In this document: piece by piece, positions 45,101-54,530 of the stretch
Numbering within the stretch: the first letter of the stretch is position 1
Layout: every line of letters starts with the position of its first letter
Assembly: GCA_900317345.1 (NCBI GenBank)
Contig: ONGK01000008.1
Span: forward strand, 1 to 64,000
Source: an uncultured Bacteroidales bacterium
Lineage (GTDB): Bacteria; Bacteroidota; Bacteroidia; Bacteroidales; Paludibacteraceae
Direction: 5' to 3'
Length of the DNA stretch: 64,000 bases
Notes under the pieces: generated by a model
What the model was told of the DNA's origin: nothing
Database searches by the model: none
The model's input: the letters and a program-made list of their open reading frames with translations, nothing else
Program-made: the position numbers and the translations under genes

Positions 45101-45562
45101 TTAAAATTTCATGTCGTAGCGGACATATTTAGGTTCATCATAGCGCCATGTGTGGGTGATGATGCGTGTCTCTTTGCGTTTCTTGCCCTCTACCGCCACT
45201 TTCTCCTCTACATCCACGGAGAAGGTGTCTTCGTCTACACTCACCAACTGGCCGCGCAGTTTCTTGCCGTCAATCAGAACCTCCACATCATGGCCGAGAT
45301 TCTTCTCGTACTGAATCTTCGCTTTGAACGGGTCGGTAAGACTGACGCTGCCCACTTCGAGCGAGTAATCAACACTGGTGCTGGCATCCAATTTCTCCAC
45401 AAGATAGCGGTTCAGCTCCGCGCAGAAATCGACATCAACACCGGACAGACGGTCCACCTCAACCAGAATGTCATTGGCGGTTGAAACGCTCAGCGTTATC
45501 AACTGATAATCGGTATCCTTCAGATACTCTTCAATCCATTGTTGTAAATCCTCTTTCAGCAT
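45101..45562 (-). CDS. rimP: Ribosome maturation factor RimP
   Basis: 153 residues from the ATG at 45562; the frame stays open to 45631, but that start falls in the promoter and leader hairpin. RimP helps mature the 30S subunit. Family features: LITLSVSTANDILVEVDRLSGVDVDFCAELNRYL with the conserved D-x-D turn, then SVDYSLEVGSVSLTDPFK (SPG-L region, here with a Val-Ser variant) and the C-terminal SH3-like domain (RGQLVSVDEDTFSVDVEE). First gene of the rimP-nusA-infB run, with its own promoter. Confidence 0.9.
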   Translation of the reverse strand: MLKEDLQQWIEEYLKDTDYQLITLSVSTANDILVEVDRLSGVDVDFCAELNRYLVEKLDASTSVDYSLEVGSVSLTDPFKAKIQYEKNLGHDVEVLIDGKKLRGQLVSVDEDTFSVDVEEKVAVEGKKRKETRIITHTWRYDEPKYVRYDMKF

Positions 45563-45587
45563 ATGCGTTCTGCTTAGTTTAACGCGC

Positions 45588-45613
45588 GAGGGAACTCCTC
45601 TCGGGGTCCCCTC
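45588..45613 (-). promoter_or_regulatory. Leader hairpin upstream of rimP-nusA-infB
   Basis: On the minus strand GAGGGGAC (45613-45606) pairs with GTTCCCTC (45595-45588): eight pairs including one G-U, around a 10-nt loop that contains a second CC/GG pairing. It lies between the start point (near 45620) and the ATG at 45562. There is no T run after it, so it is not a terminator. A binding site for a ribosomal or Nus-type regulator, or an RNA-stabilising stem, is possible. Confidence 0.55.
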
Positions 45614-45628
45614 AACCAATTCACGCTG

Positions 45629-45660
45629 CAAAGATACAACAAATATTTGAAATACACAAG
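45629..45660 (-). promoter_or_regulatory. Promoter of rimP-nusA-infB
   Basis: Minus strand: CTTG, 20 nt starting TGTATTTC and ending GTTG, then TATCTTTG and C. Confidence 0.75.
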
Positions 45661-45697
45661 TTTTTTGAAGAAAAAATTAAAATTTTTTAGGATTTGT

Positions 45698-45728
45698 TTG
45701 AAAAAGAGCACCTATGCGGGTGCTCTTT
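45698..45728 (-). terminator. Strong terminator after the dnaN-to-MFS gene run
   Basis: AAAGAGCACC and GGTGCTCTTT form a perfect 10-bp stem around CGCATA, followed on the minus strand by TTTTTC. It separates the MFS gene from the rimP promoter. Confidence 0.9.
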
Positions 45729-45751
45729 CGTTTTAGCCTTTGTGGCTGGCA

Positions 45752-47122
45752 TTATTTTTTATTCGGTTGTTCGAGTCCGTAGCCTTTGCGTTGGTCTTCT
45801 ACCTTGAGCGCGAGACTTAACAGGAAAGCGAGAACACCGAAGGAGGCAAAAACAATCATCGGGACGAGATAGCCGTTGGTTGCCACACGCAATTTGCCGA
45901 TGAGCAGCGGGACAAGGCAGAGACCTACATTCTGCACCCAGAAAATAAGGCAGTACGCCGAGCCCAACACTTTTTCGTCGATAATCTTTGGCACAGAGGG
46001 CCACATAGATGCCGGTACCAGTGAGAAACTGACACCAAGGACGAGGATTGTGACCAATGCGAGCGTCTTGCTCGGATATGCCGGAAGGACAAAGGCAAAA
46101 ACGCAATGGCACGCCGTCATAATTATAGCACCGAGGAGCATCATCGAAGCGCCCTTGCCCTTATAGTCGATGAATGCGCCAAGAAAAGGTGTGAGTACCA
46201 TTGCAAGGATTGGAAACCATTTGAATAGTCCTGCAGCCTCGGTATTGGAGATATGCAGTGTCTCCTCCAGGAAGTTCGTTGCGAAGCGCTGGAAGGGGAA
46301 GATAGCTGAATAATATAGCACACAAAGAAGTGCTATAATCCAGAACATCTTCGAACTGAAAATCTGTCCAAGATCAGAAACGTGAAACTCATCCTCCGGA
46401 TCTTTCTCCAGGGTTGCCTCTCCGATTGCCACGAGTTGGGAATCGAAGGACTTATCCATGATTGTGAAGACAAAGAAATTGAGCAGACCGATGACAAGAA
46501 GTGCGGACGCAAAAAGCAGCGGAGCGGTAACAGAGTTAACGCCATCAACAGCGAACTGCTGACTAATCATCGGAGATAGCCACATAGCTCCGAAGACGCC
46601 GAGACGAGCGATTGCCATCTCCAAACCCATTGCAAGTGCCATTTCCTTACCTTTGAACCACTTGGCAAGAATCTTGCTAACCGTGGTACCTGCCATCTCG
46701 CAGCCGCAGCCGAAAATCATAAAACCGAACATAGCCAGTTTAGCGCTGCCCGGCATAGACGGCCACCATGCATTGAGCCACTCGACGGTATTGGCATCCG
46801 CCCAAGAAATGCCGAAATACTTGATGCCTGCGCCGATAACCATAAGGCTGGCAGACAGCAATCCGGTGAAACGGACGCCCATCTTATCGAGTATGATACC
46901 TGCGATGATAAGGAATCCGAACACATTCAGCAGAAACTCGCCCGCTGCGTAGGTGCCGAATACTCCTTGGTCCCAACCACGCGTCTCGTTGAGCAATGAA
47001 GCCAACGGGGAGAGCATGTCCACGAACATGTAGGCAAAGAACATCATTGATGCTACCAGCACAAGGACGCTCCATCGTGCAACGGGGTTATCACGAAGGG
47101 TCTTCTGAATTTTTGCTACCAT
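45752..47122 (-). CDS. Major facilitator superfamily transporter (MFSD1-like)
   Basis: 456 residues with about 12 hydrophobic segments. The first helix pair reads VLVLVASMMFFAYMFVDMLSPLASLL; the loop 2-3 motif is GIILDKMGVRFTGLL (MFS motif A, G-x-x-x-D-x-x-G-x-R); a second half starts after a charged central loop (LEKDPEDEFHVSDLGQIFSS), with GAFIDYKGKGASMM as motif A-like repeat. The overall pattern recalls MFSD1-type dipeptide and related organic solute transporters, but the substrate is not determinable. It is the last gene of the run that ends at the terminator near 45.7 kb. Confidence 0.85.
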   Translation of the reverse strand: MVAKIQKTLRDNPVARWSVLVLVASMMFFAYMFVDMLSPLASLLNETRGWDQGVFGTYAAGEFLLNVFGFLIIAGIILDKMGVRFTGLLSASLMVIGAGIKYFGISWADANTVEWLNAWWPSMPGSAKLAMFGFMIFGCGCEMAGTTVSKILAKWFKGKEMALAMGLEMAIARLGVFGAMWLSPMISQQFAVDGVNSVTAPLLFASALLVIGLLNFFVFTIMDKSFDSQLVAIGEATLEKDPEDEFHVSDLGQIFSSKMFWIIALLCVLYYSAIFPFQRFATNFLEETLHISNTEAAGLFKWFPILAMVLTPFLGAFIDYKGKGASMMLLGAIIMTACHCVFAFVLPAYPSKTLALVTILVLGVSFSLVPASMWPSVPKIIDEKVLGSAYCLIFWVQNVGLCLVPLLIGKLRVATNGYLVPMIVFASFGVLAFLLSLALKVEDQRKGYGLEQPNKK

Positions 47123-47144
47123 GAATGTTAATATTAATTGAAAG

Positions 47145-47255
47145 TTATGAATTATCGGCCGGTTTCTTATACGACCACTTACTTTTCTTTTTGAGCCACT
47201 CTGCCTTCTTTTTTTCGTACTCGGCGTAGTGGGATTCTAAATAACCGTCAGCCAT
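47145..47255 (-). CDS. 36-residue Lys-rich conserved-looking small protein
   Basis: A 36-codon frame whose ATG overlaps the stop of the ompH gene by one base (TAATG), indicating translational coupling. It starts MADGYLESHYAEYEKKKAEW and continues as a Lys-rich helix. I recall very similar short proteins with this YLE-x-HY-x-x-YE opening in Bacteroides genomes, without known function. No signal peptide or membrane segment. It could bind nucleic acid or membrane phospholipid through the basic helix. Confidence 0.65.
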   Translation of the reverse strand: MADGYLESHYAEYEKKKAEWLKKKSKWSYKKPADNS

Positions 47256-47746
47256 TACTTAATTCCCAATTCTTTCTTCACAGCCGGTGTAGCATCGATG
47301 GCATCAGGACCGATATGCACCATGGCTGCGCTATCAAAGATATAGGTATAGTTCTCGCGCTCGCCTACCGCCTTGATTGCCTTCGTCATGCGCTCGTGAA
47401 CCGGAGCCAGCAGCTCCTGCTGCTTCTTCTGAATATCTTGCTCTGCGGTTTGGTAAAAGAGTTGGATGCGTTGTTGCATTTCCTGCAATTCCTGCTGACG
47501 AATCTGCTTGATTGCATCCGCCATTGTAGCCTCCTGAGTCTGATAATCTTGTACTTTCTTCTGGAACTCCTCGTTCATCGAAGCCAGTTGATTTTCATAC
47601 TGAGCCTGAACGGTGTCCATTTTCAGTTTCACTTGTGCTACCTCGGGCATCTGCGCGAATAGCTCTTGTGTGTTGATGTGACCAAATTTCTGTGCGCTGG
47701 CAAGCATCGGAAGAGCCAGCATGATGGTAATAATAATTTTCTTCAT
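47255..47746 (-). CDS. ompH: OmpH/Skp-family periplasmic chaperone
   Basis: 163 residues. Signal peptide MKKIIITIMLALPMLASAQ. The mature start KFGHINTQELFAQMPEV is the usual OmpH opening, followed by long coiled-coil arms (about 45-125, rich in Gln, Glu and Lys) and the closing body strand YTYIFDSAAMVHIGP...DATPAVKKELG. Skp-type trimers hold unfolded barrel proteins for BamA. Last of the bamA-ompH-ompH group; the preceding ompH is 21 bp upstream. Confidence 0.92.
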   Translation of the reverse strand: MKKIIITIMLALPMLASAQKFGHINTQELFAQMPEVAQVKLKMDTVQAQYENQLASMNEEFQKKVQDYQTQEATMADAIKQIRQQELQEMQQRIQLFYQTAEQDIQKKQQELLAPVHERMTKAIKAVGERENYTYIFDSAAMVHIGPDAIDATPAVKKELGIK

Positions 47747-47767
47747 TGTTGTATTGTTTTATTTTTG

Positions 47768-48298
47768 TTATTTAGCTCCTAATTTACGCAATACTTGGTC
47801 GGATACGTCCAATTTGGAGGACATATACACGAGCGACGGGTCTGCGGAACGGTCCTTGACTACATCTATTCGTTTCTCATTCGCTAGGTCTTGGATGGCA
47901 TTGTAAATCTCGTCCTGGATGGGTTTGATGAGCGCTTCGCGCTTTTTGTACAGTTCGCCGTCCTGTCCGAAATATTTGCGTTTGAGTTCCAGCACCTCTT
48001 GCTCCTTTTTCACAATCTCCTGTTCACGCTCAGCTCGCATGGTCTCGGAGAGGAATATCTGCTCTGTCTGGTAGTTCGACGCCATAACGCGTGCCTCCTG
48101 CTGTGCAGCGTCAATCTCTTTCTGCCAGCGCTTGGAGAGCATGGTCAACTGTTCATTTGCCTGCTCGTATTGCGGCAGGTTTTTCAATATATACTGCATG
48201 TCGACATACACAACCGACATATCCTTAGCAAATACTGTGCCACAAATCAGCAGAGCTGCAATGATTAATGAATGATGAATAGTGAATATCTTTTTCAT
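47768..48298 (-). CDS. ompH: OmpH/Skp-family periplasmic chaperone, second copy
   Basis: 176 residues. Signal sequence MKKIFTIHHSLIIAALLICGTVFA. Opening MSVVYVDMQYILKNLPQYEQAN, coiled-coil arms (about 50-135) and closing DVVKDRSADPSLVYMSSKLDVSDQVLRKLG. It is a paralogue of the next gene; tandem ompH genes after bamA are common in Bacteroidota. Lies 54 bp after bamA; the gap contains an AAGACCGTTTCAAAG word resembling the R1 repeat. Confidence 0.92.
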   Translation of the reverse strand: MKKIFTIHHSLIIAALLICGTVFAKDMSVVYVDMQYILKNLPQYEQANEQLTMLSKRWQKEIDAAQQEARVMASNYQTEQIFLSETMRAEREQEIVKKEQEVLELKRKYFGQDGELYKKREALIKPIQDEIYNAIQDLANEKRIDVVKDRSADPSLVYMSSKLDVSDQVLRKLGAK

Positions 48299-48352
48299 AT
48301 GTGTCTTTTTCTTTCTTTGAAACGGTCTTTATTCTTTCTACATAGCGGGCTG

Positions 48353-50929
48353 TTACAACTCTTGGCCTAAGACAAAGTGGAACTGGCTTCCGCCGTATTG
48401 TTTAGACCCGTTGATTTCGTCGAAGCCCCATCCCCAGTCGATACCCAGCAGACCGAACATCGGCAGGAAGATACGTACACCCAGACCTGCAGAACGCTTG
48501 AGGTCGAAGGGGTTGTAATCGCTGATATCCGAGAAGCAGTTACCTGCCTCAAGGAATACATGAGCCCAAATGGTGGCGTTCTGCTCCAGCGATATAGGAT
48601 AGCGCAACTCCATAGTGAACTTATTATACAAATAACCCATATTACGCCCCGTTACCACATCATACGGCGTCAGCGAACCGGACGAATAACCGCGCATGGA
48701 TACATATTCGGTGGAGTAACTGGTGTAGGCCGACATACCATCGCCACCCATATAGAATGACTCGAATGGCGACTTGGCATAGATGTTATAGTGGCCCAGA
48801 TAACCGAATTCGGCGCGCGTCATGAGCACTAACTTGCTATCCTTGGTAAGCGGTGTGAAGACTTTGCCCGAGAATTTCCACTTATGGTACTCGATGAGGT
48901 GGTATTTCTCCGAATTGGTCATCTGCGAGTAGTCCTTGCCGCTGAAAAGTGACCATGGCGGCGTTATTTTCAGGCCAATGGTGAACTGCGAACCGCGACG
49001 GGTGTATATTGGGTTGTCGATAGACGAGCGCGAGATCTGGAGGTTCAATGCCAGGTTATGACTCGTTCCGTCCGAGATAAGCAGATACGGCCAGTCTTTC
49101 ATCATATAGAGCTGATAACTCAACTCGCCGTAGAAGGTGAAATAGTCATCCGGCCAGCGCAGACGTTTACCGTATCCGAGCGAAACACCGAACGTACGGA
49201 GATACTTGTCCTTATCGGCCTCGGACTCCGCCAGCTGCTGATAGTAGTTGCTATTGCCGGAATAGTAATAGTAATTCGAATACGTGTTGTATAGGTTTTG
49301 ATAGGCCCTTTGGTAACGGGCTGAATATCCGGTCTGGTTCGCAAAATAGATGCTGGCGCTCAGACTGTTCGGCCGCTTTCCTCCGAGCCAAGGTTCGAGG
49401 AACGAGATGCTGGCGGAGGTATAATAGATACCGTTCGTGCGCGCGTTTATAGAGAAGGTCTGTCCCTCACCCTGCGGCACAATGCGGTATGCTTTCTTGT
49501 TGAAAAGGTTCTGAATAGCGAAGTTGGTGAACTTCAGACCCAGCGAACCGACGAGACCGGTTGCACCCCATCCAAGCGAGAACTCAATCTGGTCGCTGGA
49601 CTTTGTTTCCAGCATATATGCGATATCCACCGTTCCTTCCTCTGGGTTCGGCTGTATATCTGGCACAAGTTTCTCCTGGTCAAAGTGGCCCATCTGCGCC
49701 AATTCGCGTAGTGAACGCATGATATCTGACTGCGAATAGAGCTGACCCGGCTTCGTATACAACTCACGCCGTACGACATGCTCGTACACGCGGGTGTTTC
49801 CGATAATTTTAACCTCATTGATGGTAGCCGGTTTGCCTTCGTACATACGCATCTCAAAGTCGATAGAGTCATTCTCCACCGTCACCTCTACAGGCTCAAC
49901 ATTAAAGAAGAGATATCCGCGATCTGTATAGAGTTTGCTCACGGCATCATCATCACCCGTCAAACGGTCGTTGAGGGTCTTGAGGTTGTAGACATCACCC
50001 GGTTTCACACCCAATGTAGCATCCAGCAACTCATAGGGATAGACGGTATTGCCTACCCATTTGACGGAGCGGACATAATACTTGTCACCCTCGCTAATGG
50101 TCATATATACGTCAACGCGCGTCGGGTCCTCGGGATTCGGAACCACGCTGTCGGCCACGATATAGGCATCACGGTAACCGTATTCATTATATTTCTCGAT
50201 AACCGCCTGCTTGTCTTTCTCGTATTCTTCGGTAACGAATTTCTTGGTGCGGAAGAGGTTGATGATATCGTTATCATTAGTCTTCTTCATCGCCTTGTTA
50301 ATCTGGCGGTCTGTCAGTGCATGATTGCCCGTGATGTAAAGCTTACCTACCTTGGTCTTTGCCTTCTTATCCACGGCTATTAGCACCCGCACATAACCGG
50401 GATGGTCCTGGTCATTACGTTGCAGAACCTGCACTTCGGCGTTGTGGAAACCTTTCTCTGCCAGGTATTTCTTTATCACCGTCTTGGCATGGTCTTCGAG
50501 GTTCGGCGTCATCTGTGAACCCTGACGGATACCCGCCTTGACTTCCACATCTTCTTTCTCGCTCTTTTTAAGTCCTTCGTAGCGCACTTCGCTGATTCGC
50601 GGTCGCTGTTCAAGCGCGATGATGAGCCATATTTTATTGCCCTCTATTTTCTTGGCTTTGATTTGTACATTCGAGAATAAACCCTGCTTCCAGAAGCGTT
50701 TGATTGCTTTCGTTATCTGGTCGCCTGGCACCTCAATCTTGTCGCCCACGGCAAGGCCGGAGAAACCGATAAGCACAAAATCCTCATAGCTGTCCGCTCC
50801 TTCGATTTCGATGCCGGCAATCTCGTAGGTCTTGCGAGTCATGCCGTACTCGATGTCCTGAGCAAACAGACCGAGACTGAATACCAAGAATAGTAGTATG
50901 TTAATGAATCTGTTCACTCGTTTTTCCAA
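48353..50929 (-). CDS. bamA: Outer membrane protein assembly factor BamA
   Basis: 858 residues. Signal peptide ends near LGLFAQ. Five POTRA-type domains occupy about residues 30-440 (for example [27 protein letters not shown] and [21 protein letters not shown]). The 16-stranded barrel begins near [24 protein letters not shown] and contains the conserved L6 loop region [11 protein letters not shown] (the V/I-R-G-F/Y motif). The C-terminus is FHFVLGQEL. BamA folds and inserts outer-membrane proteins. Its start overlaps the 3' end of uppS by 29 bp. Confidence 0.95.
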   Translation of the reverse strand: MEKRVNRFINILLFLVFSLGLFAQDIEYGMTRKTYEIAGIEIEGADSYEDFVLIGFSGLAVGDKIEVPGDQITKAIKRFWKQGLFSNVQIKAKKIEGNKIWLIIALEQRPRISEVRYEGLKKSEKEDVEVKAGIRQGSQMTPNLEDHAKTVIKKYLAEKGFHNAEVQVLQRNDQDHPGYVRVLIAVDKKAKTKVGKLYITGNHALTDRQINKAMKKTNDNDIINLFRTKKFVTEEYEKDKQAVIEKYNEYGYRDAYIVADSVVPNPEDPTRVDVYMTISEGDKYYVRSVKWVGNTVYPYELLDATLGVKPGDVYNLKTLNDRLTGDDDAVSKLYTDRGYLFFNVEPVEVTVENDSIDFEMRMYEGKPATINEVKIIGNTRVYEHVVRRELYTKPGQLYSQSDIMRSLRELAQMGHFDQEKLVPDIQPNPEEGTVDIAYMLETKSSDQIEFSLGWGATGLVGSLGLKFTNFAIQNLFNKKAYRIVPQGEGQTFSINARTNGIYYTSASISFLEPWLGGKRPNSLSASIYFANQTGYSARYQRAYQNLYNTYSNYYYYSGNSNYYQQLAESEADKDKYLRTFGVSLGYGKRLRWPDDYFTFYGELSYQLYMMKDWPYLLISDGTSHNLALNLQISRSSIDNPIYTRRGSQFTIGLKITPPWSLFSGKDYSQMTNSEKYHLIEYHKWKFSGKVFTPLTKDSKLVLMTRAEFGYLGHYNIYAKSPFESFYMGGDGMSAYTSYSTEYVSMRGYSSGSLTPYDVVTGRNMGYLYNKFTMELRYPISLEQNATIWAHVFLEAGNCFSDISDYNPFDLKRSAGLGVRIFLPMFGLLGIDWGWGFDEINGSKQYGGSQFHFVLGQEL

Positions 50930-51638
50930 ATCTTCTTTCCCTTTTTTGATAATCTACAATGGCTTTGTAGAACTCCTCCTGCGTGAATTCGGGCCATAGG
51001 CAGTCGGTGAAATATAACTCACTGTATGCCAGTTGCCAGAGCAGGAAATTGCTGATACGGTATTCGCCACTGGTGCGTATGAGCAGGTCCGGATCGGGCA
51101 TGTTGGCAGTGGTCATCAGTCCGCTGACAAACTGCTCATTCACATCCTCCGGACGCAGTCCCTGTTGCGCCGCCTGGACAGCTTTTCGCACCGCTTCTGT
51201 GATTTCCCAGCGCGCCGAATAACTGAGCGCAATGACCATAGTTAAACCGGTATTGCGGCTCGTCTGCTCGATGCATCCGAGGAATTTCTGCTTCGTGCCT
51301 TCCGGCAGACGCTCAATGTCACCGATGGTCTGCAGACGCACATTGTTGTTCATCAGCGTCGGTGTCTCTTTGGCGATAGTATCCACCAGCAGTGTCATCA
51401 GGGCATCCACCTCTTCTTTCGGGCGGTTCCAGTTCTCAGTGGAGAAGGTATAGAGTGTCAGATACTCCACGCCTAATTCGGTGGCCGCAACGGTGATGTT
51501 ATGCACGGTCTCAACGCCTTTCTTATGCCCGAACATTCGTGCCAAGCCCTGCTTCTTAGCCCACCGGCCGTTGCCATCCATGATGATGGCGATATGTCGT
51601 GGCAGACGCGCTTTGTCTATTTGTTCTTTATAGTCCAT
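50901..51638 (-). CDS. uppS: Isoprenyl (undecaprenyl) diphosphate synthase
   Basis: 245 residues from the ATG at 51638, which lies 4 bp after the DUF6089 gene; a longer frame to 51689 would overlap that gene and adds residues not typical of the family. Makes the C55 carrier lipid for peptidoglycan and glycans by adding isopentenyl diphosphate in cis. Motifs: [16 protein letters not shown] with the catalytic Asp, [33 protein letters not shown] and [20 protein letters not shown]. Upstream of bamA, as in other Bacteroidota. Confidence 0.96.
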   Translation of the reverse strand: MDYKEQIDKARLPRHIAIIMDGNGRWAKKQGLARMFGHKKGVETVHNITVAATELGVEYLTLYTFSTENWNRPKEEVDALMTLLVDTIAKETPTLMNNNVRLQTIGDIERLPEGTKQKFLGCIEQTSRNTGLTMVIALSYSARWEITEAVRKAVQAAQQGLRPEDVNEQFVSGLMTTANMPDPDLLIRTSGEYRISNFLLWQLAYSELYFTDCLWPEFTQEEFYKAIVDYQKRERRFGKTSEQIH

Positions 51639-51642
51639 TGTC

Positions 51643-52329
51643 TTAATAATTGCAAATTCTACATGGCTTGGGTGCTCTGGCAAACTCAAATACGATACCT
51701 GCTGTCAGCATTCCCGTCAGGTCGCAGTTCATCCAGTTCCAGCCGTTCATCTGATATTTATTGTCTAGGGTCTCACGTCCCTCCAGATTGTCCGCCATGT
51801 AAATATTGTGCTGCCAAGCGATATTCAGTCCCACAAAATCCGCGAATTTCCACTTGAAGCCTATTCCCAGCGGCACATAGGCCATAGCCGTCATGCCTGC
51901 ATTGATACCGTTATACATACCTGCGCCGATACCCAGGAATATATAGGGTGTGTAGGGCCGGATGCGCTTGTCGTATTTGTTGGCTGTGCCAAAGCGGAAG
52001 AAGTTAAACTCCGCCATCACATCTACATTGTACAAACGGTTCGACCACATTGTATTCAGTTTCTCGCCGCGCATGGTGTAGTCGTAGCCGGTAATGCGCT
52101 GGCCGGAGAACTTCACTTGCAGCGCCCAGCGCTTGGTGAACTTATAGCGGAAATGTATTCCGTATGCCTCACGCGGGTGCATGAAAATATGAGGAGCAGC
52201 ATCGCCTACATAGTATCCGGTTCCTCCCTGCAGACCTACCTCGCATAGATACGGCATCTCCTGTGCTCGGGCCTGCAGTCCGAACAACAAAAACAATGCC
52301 ACGAGTGCTATTTGTGTGCTTTTTCGCAT
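51643..52329 (-). CDS. DUF6089-like outer-membrane barrel protein
   Basis: 228 residues. Signal peptide [23 protein letters not shown]. Mature strands include [54 protein letters not shown] and [13 protein letters not shown], ending [21 protein letters not shown]. Position directly upstream of uppS-bamA and the '[13 protein letters not shown]' opening fit the DUF6089 family, which I recall at this location in Bacteroidota. Likely an 8- to 10-stranded barrel; its role is not known. Starts 2 bp after radA. Confidence 0.75.
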   Translation of the reverse strand: MRKSTQIALVALFLLFGLQARAQEMPYLCEVGLQGGTGYYVGDAAPHIFMHPREAYGIHFRYKFTKRWALQVKFSGQRITGYDYTMRGEKLNTMWSNRLYNVDVMAEFNFFRFGTANKYDKRIRPYTPYIFLGIGAGMYNGINAGMTAMAYVPLGIGFKWKFADFVGLNIAWQHNIYMADNLEGRETLDNKYQMNGWNWMNCDLTGMLTAGIVFEFARAPKPCRICNY

Positions 52330-52331
52330 AT

Positions 52332-53714
52332 TCAGTCTTTCTTTATCAATAATCTAAACGCATCCGTCACTTTCCTAACCGGCACAACCTCAATGGTTTC
52401 ACCTGCGTTGCGTCGGGTGCGGGCATCGAGTCGCTCAACCTGCTCTGCAGGAATGAGAATTCGCTTGAATCCTAATTTCTGCGCCTCTTGGATGCGTTGC
52501 TCGATGCGGTTGACGGGCCTGATTTCGCCTGCCAGTCCCACTTCGCCGCAGAGGCATGTGCCGGCATCCAGAGGGATATCCATATTGCTGCTCAGCACTG
52601 CCGCCAGCACCGCCAAATCGATGGCTGGATCCTGCACGCGCAGACCGCCGGCAATATTGAGGAACACATCTTTCTGCAGCAGTTTGAAACCTACCCGCTT
52701 CTCCAGCACCGCCAGCAGCATATTCAATCGTCTGCCGTCAAAGCCCGTGGACGAGCGTTGCGGTGTGCCATAGGCAGCCGAAGAGACGAGTGCCTGTACC
52801 TCGATAAGGAATGGCCGTACACCTTCCACCGCGGCTGCAATAGCGATGCCTGATAGCCCTTCGCGAGCCGTAGAGAGCAGCAGTTCCGATGGATTGCTCA
52901 CTTCGCGCAGACCATCCTGACGCATTTCATAGATACCTAACTCGGAGGTCGAACCAAAGCGGTTCTTCTGCGCACGGAGGATGCGATACATATATTGCTG
53001 GTCACCCTCGAACTGCAATACCGTATCAACGATATGCTCCAATACTTTCGGTCCGGCAAGAGAGCCTTCTTTGTTGATATGCCCGATGATGAAGAACGGG
53101 ATATTCCTCGTCTTGGCGAATTCAAGAATTCGTGCCGCACATTCGCGCACTTGGCTCAACGAACCGATAGATGCTTCTATGGCTTCGGTGCCGATAGTCT
53201 GAATGGAGTCGATAACCACCACCTCAGGTTCTATCTCCTTCACCTGATCCAAGATTCGCTCGAGTGAGGTTTCGGAGGATATATATAGGTTCTCAGCGTT
53301 GCCCGCCAGTCGCTCTGCCCGGAGTTTGAGCTGCCGTACGCTCTCTTCGCCCGAAGCATAGAATGTCTTGCGCTCGCCCAGTTGCATCAGCACCTGCAAT
53401 GCCAGCGTGGACTTGCCGATTCCCGGCTCACCGCCCAGCAGCACCAGACTGCCCGGCACCAAACCGCCTCCCAACACACGGTTTAATTCTCCGTTCTGCA
53501 TGTCGATGCGCATCTCTTCGGTAGCCTCCACGTCTTGCAGTCGCTTCGGCTGTGCATTCCCTGAGCTTTGAGCAAAGCGGTCTTTTGTCTTTCGACTTTC
53601 CACTATCTCCTCTTCATATGTACCCCATTCCCCGCATACCGGGCAACGGCCTAACATCTGCGGAGCCTTAGCGCCGCAGGACGAACATACATATTGAATT
53701 GTCGCCTTTGCCAT
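52332..53714 (-). CDS. radA: DNA repair protein RadA
   Basis: 460 residues. RecA-like ATPase with roles in recombination and branch migration. Zinc finger YVCSSCGAKAPQMLGRCPVCGEW (C4, residues 9-29), Walker A GEPGIGKSTLALQ, the family motif KNRFGSTSELGIYEM and the C-terminal Lon-like domain (DLAVLAAVLSSNMDIPLDAGTCLCGEVGLAGEIRPV). The linker between finger and ATPase (VESRKTKDRFAQSSGNAQP) is encoded by a copy of the R1 repeat also seen between genes. Overlaps rnz by one base (TGATG). Confidence 0.95.
   Translation of the reverse strand: MAKATIQYVCSSCGAKAPQMLGRCPVCGEWGTYEEEIVESRKTKDRFAQSSGNAQPKRLQDVEATEEMRIDMQNGELNRVLGGGLVPGSLVLLGGEPGIGKSTLALQVLMQLGERKTFYASGEESVRQLKLRAERLAGNAENLYISSETSLERILDQVKEIEPEVVVIDSIQTIGTEAIEASIGSLSQVRECAARILEFAKTRNIPFFIIGHINKEGSLAGPKVLEHIVDTVLQFEGDQQYMYRILRAQKNRFGSTSELGIYEMRQDGLREVSNPSELLLSTAREGLSGIAIAAAVEGVRPFLIEVQALVSSAAYGTPQRSSTGFDGRRLNMLLAVLEKRVGFKLLQKDVFLNIAGGLRVQDPAIDLAVLAAVLSSNMDIPLDAGTCLCGEVGLAGEIRPVNRIEQRIQEAQKLGFKRILIPAEQVERLDARTRRNAGETIEVVPVRKVTDAFRLLIKKD
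53564..53600 (-). repeat. Dispersed repeat R1, copy inside radA
   Basis: Coding strand GAAAGTCGAAAGACAAAAG then ACCGCTTTGCTCAAAGCTC. Nearly the same words occur in the non-coding dnaN-DUF4954 gap at 56514-56579. Confidence 0.65.
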
Positions 53715-54523
53715 CAGAAAGCTATCACATCATTTTCCTCTGCGAGGATGGTGTTATCAAATATCGGCTTTGCTTCCGCGAGGAACAAACTGTGGTCCTC
53801 TGTGCGGGAGCTATAATGCCCTAAAATCAGTTTGCCTACCTTCGCTTTCAGCGCGATAGTGGCAGCATCAGCCGCCGTGGAGTGCATCACTGCCTTGCTC
53901 CGCTCTGCCATTTCCGTGAGAAACGTGGACTCGTGGTACAGTGTCTCAACGCCCTCAATAATGGGCACGATTTTCTCGCTGTACATCGTGTCAGAGCAGT
54001 ATGCATAACGCTTGCGCGTCACATGGTCGAACGAACCGTCATCATTCTTCTTGCGCCGTGTTTCTTTGAACAAGAAACCGCAAGTCGGCACGCCATGCTT
54101 GAGCGGAATAGTCTCCACGCTCACAGTGCGGTCGCTGAAGATAACTTCATGCTTGCGCGGGTTAATAGGATGGAAGATGATGTCGTACAACCGGTCGGAA
54201 CAATGATACTCCAATAGCGGTGTGAGCAGTCGCTCCAAGTCCGGATGCGCATAGATGTGCATCGGCTGGGTGCGCTTGAGCATCGCTAAGGTGCTCAGCA
54301 GACCGATTAGACCGAAGCAGTGATCGCCGTGCAGATGGGAGATAAAGATGTTATACAACCGCCCGGTACGAACACCGAGTTTCTGCATGGTTATCTGTAC
54401 ACCTTCGCCGCAATCCACCAGGAATGACTTATCGGCTATCTCCACCAACTGCCCCGAAGGAGAAGTGGTGCGTGTCGGTTTCGCACTTCCGCAGCCTAAT
54501 ATGGTCACTTTTGCTTCGCTCAT
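53714..54523 (-). CDS. rnz: Ribonuclease Z
   Basis: 269 residues, somewhat short for the family. Metallo-beta-lactamase-fold endonuclease that trims tRNA 3' ends. Opening VTILGCGSAKPTRTTSPSGQLVEI, metal motif SHLHGDHCFGLIG (H-x-H-x-D-H), DCGEGVQITMQ, AYCSDTMYSEKI (Asp ligand), LYHESTF and the final LILGHYSSR (His ligand). Eight bp downstream of DUF4954; overlaps radA by one base. Confidence 0.93.
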   Translation of the reverse strand: MSEAKVTILGCGSAKPTRTTSPSGQLVEIADKSFLVDCGEGVQITMQKLGVRTGRLYNIFISHLHGDHCFGLIGLLSTLAMLKRTQPMHIYAHPDLERLLTPLLEYHCSDRLYDIIFHPINPRKHEVIFSDRTVSVETIPLKHGVPTCGFLFKETRRKKNDDGSFDHVTRKRYAYCSDTMYSEKIVPIIEGVETLYHESTFLTEMAERSKAVMHSTAADAATIALKAKVGKLILGHYSSRTEDHSLFLAEAKPIFDNTILAEENDVIAF

Positions 54524-54530
54524 CTATCCT

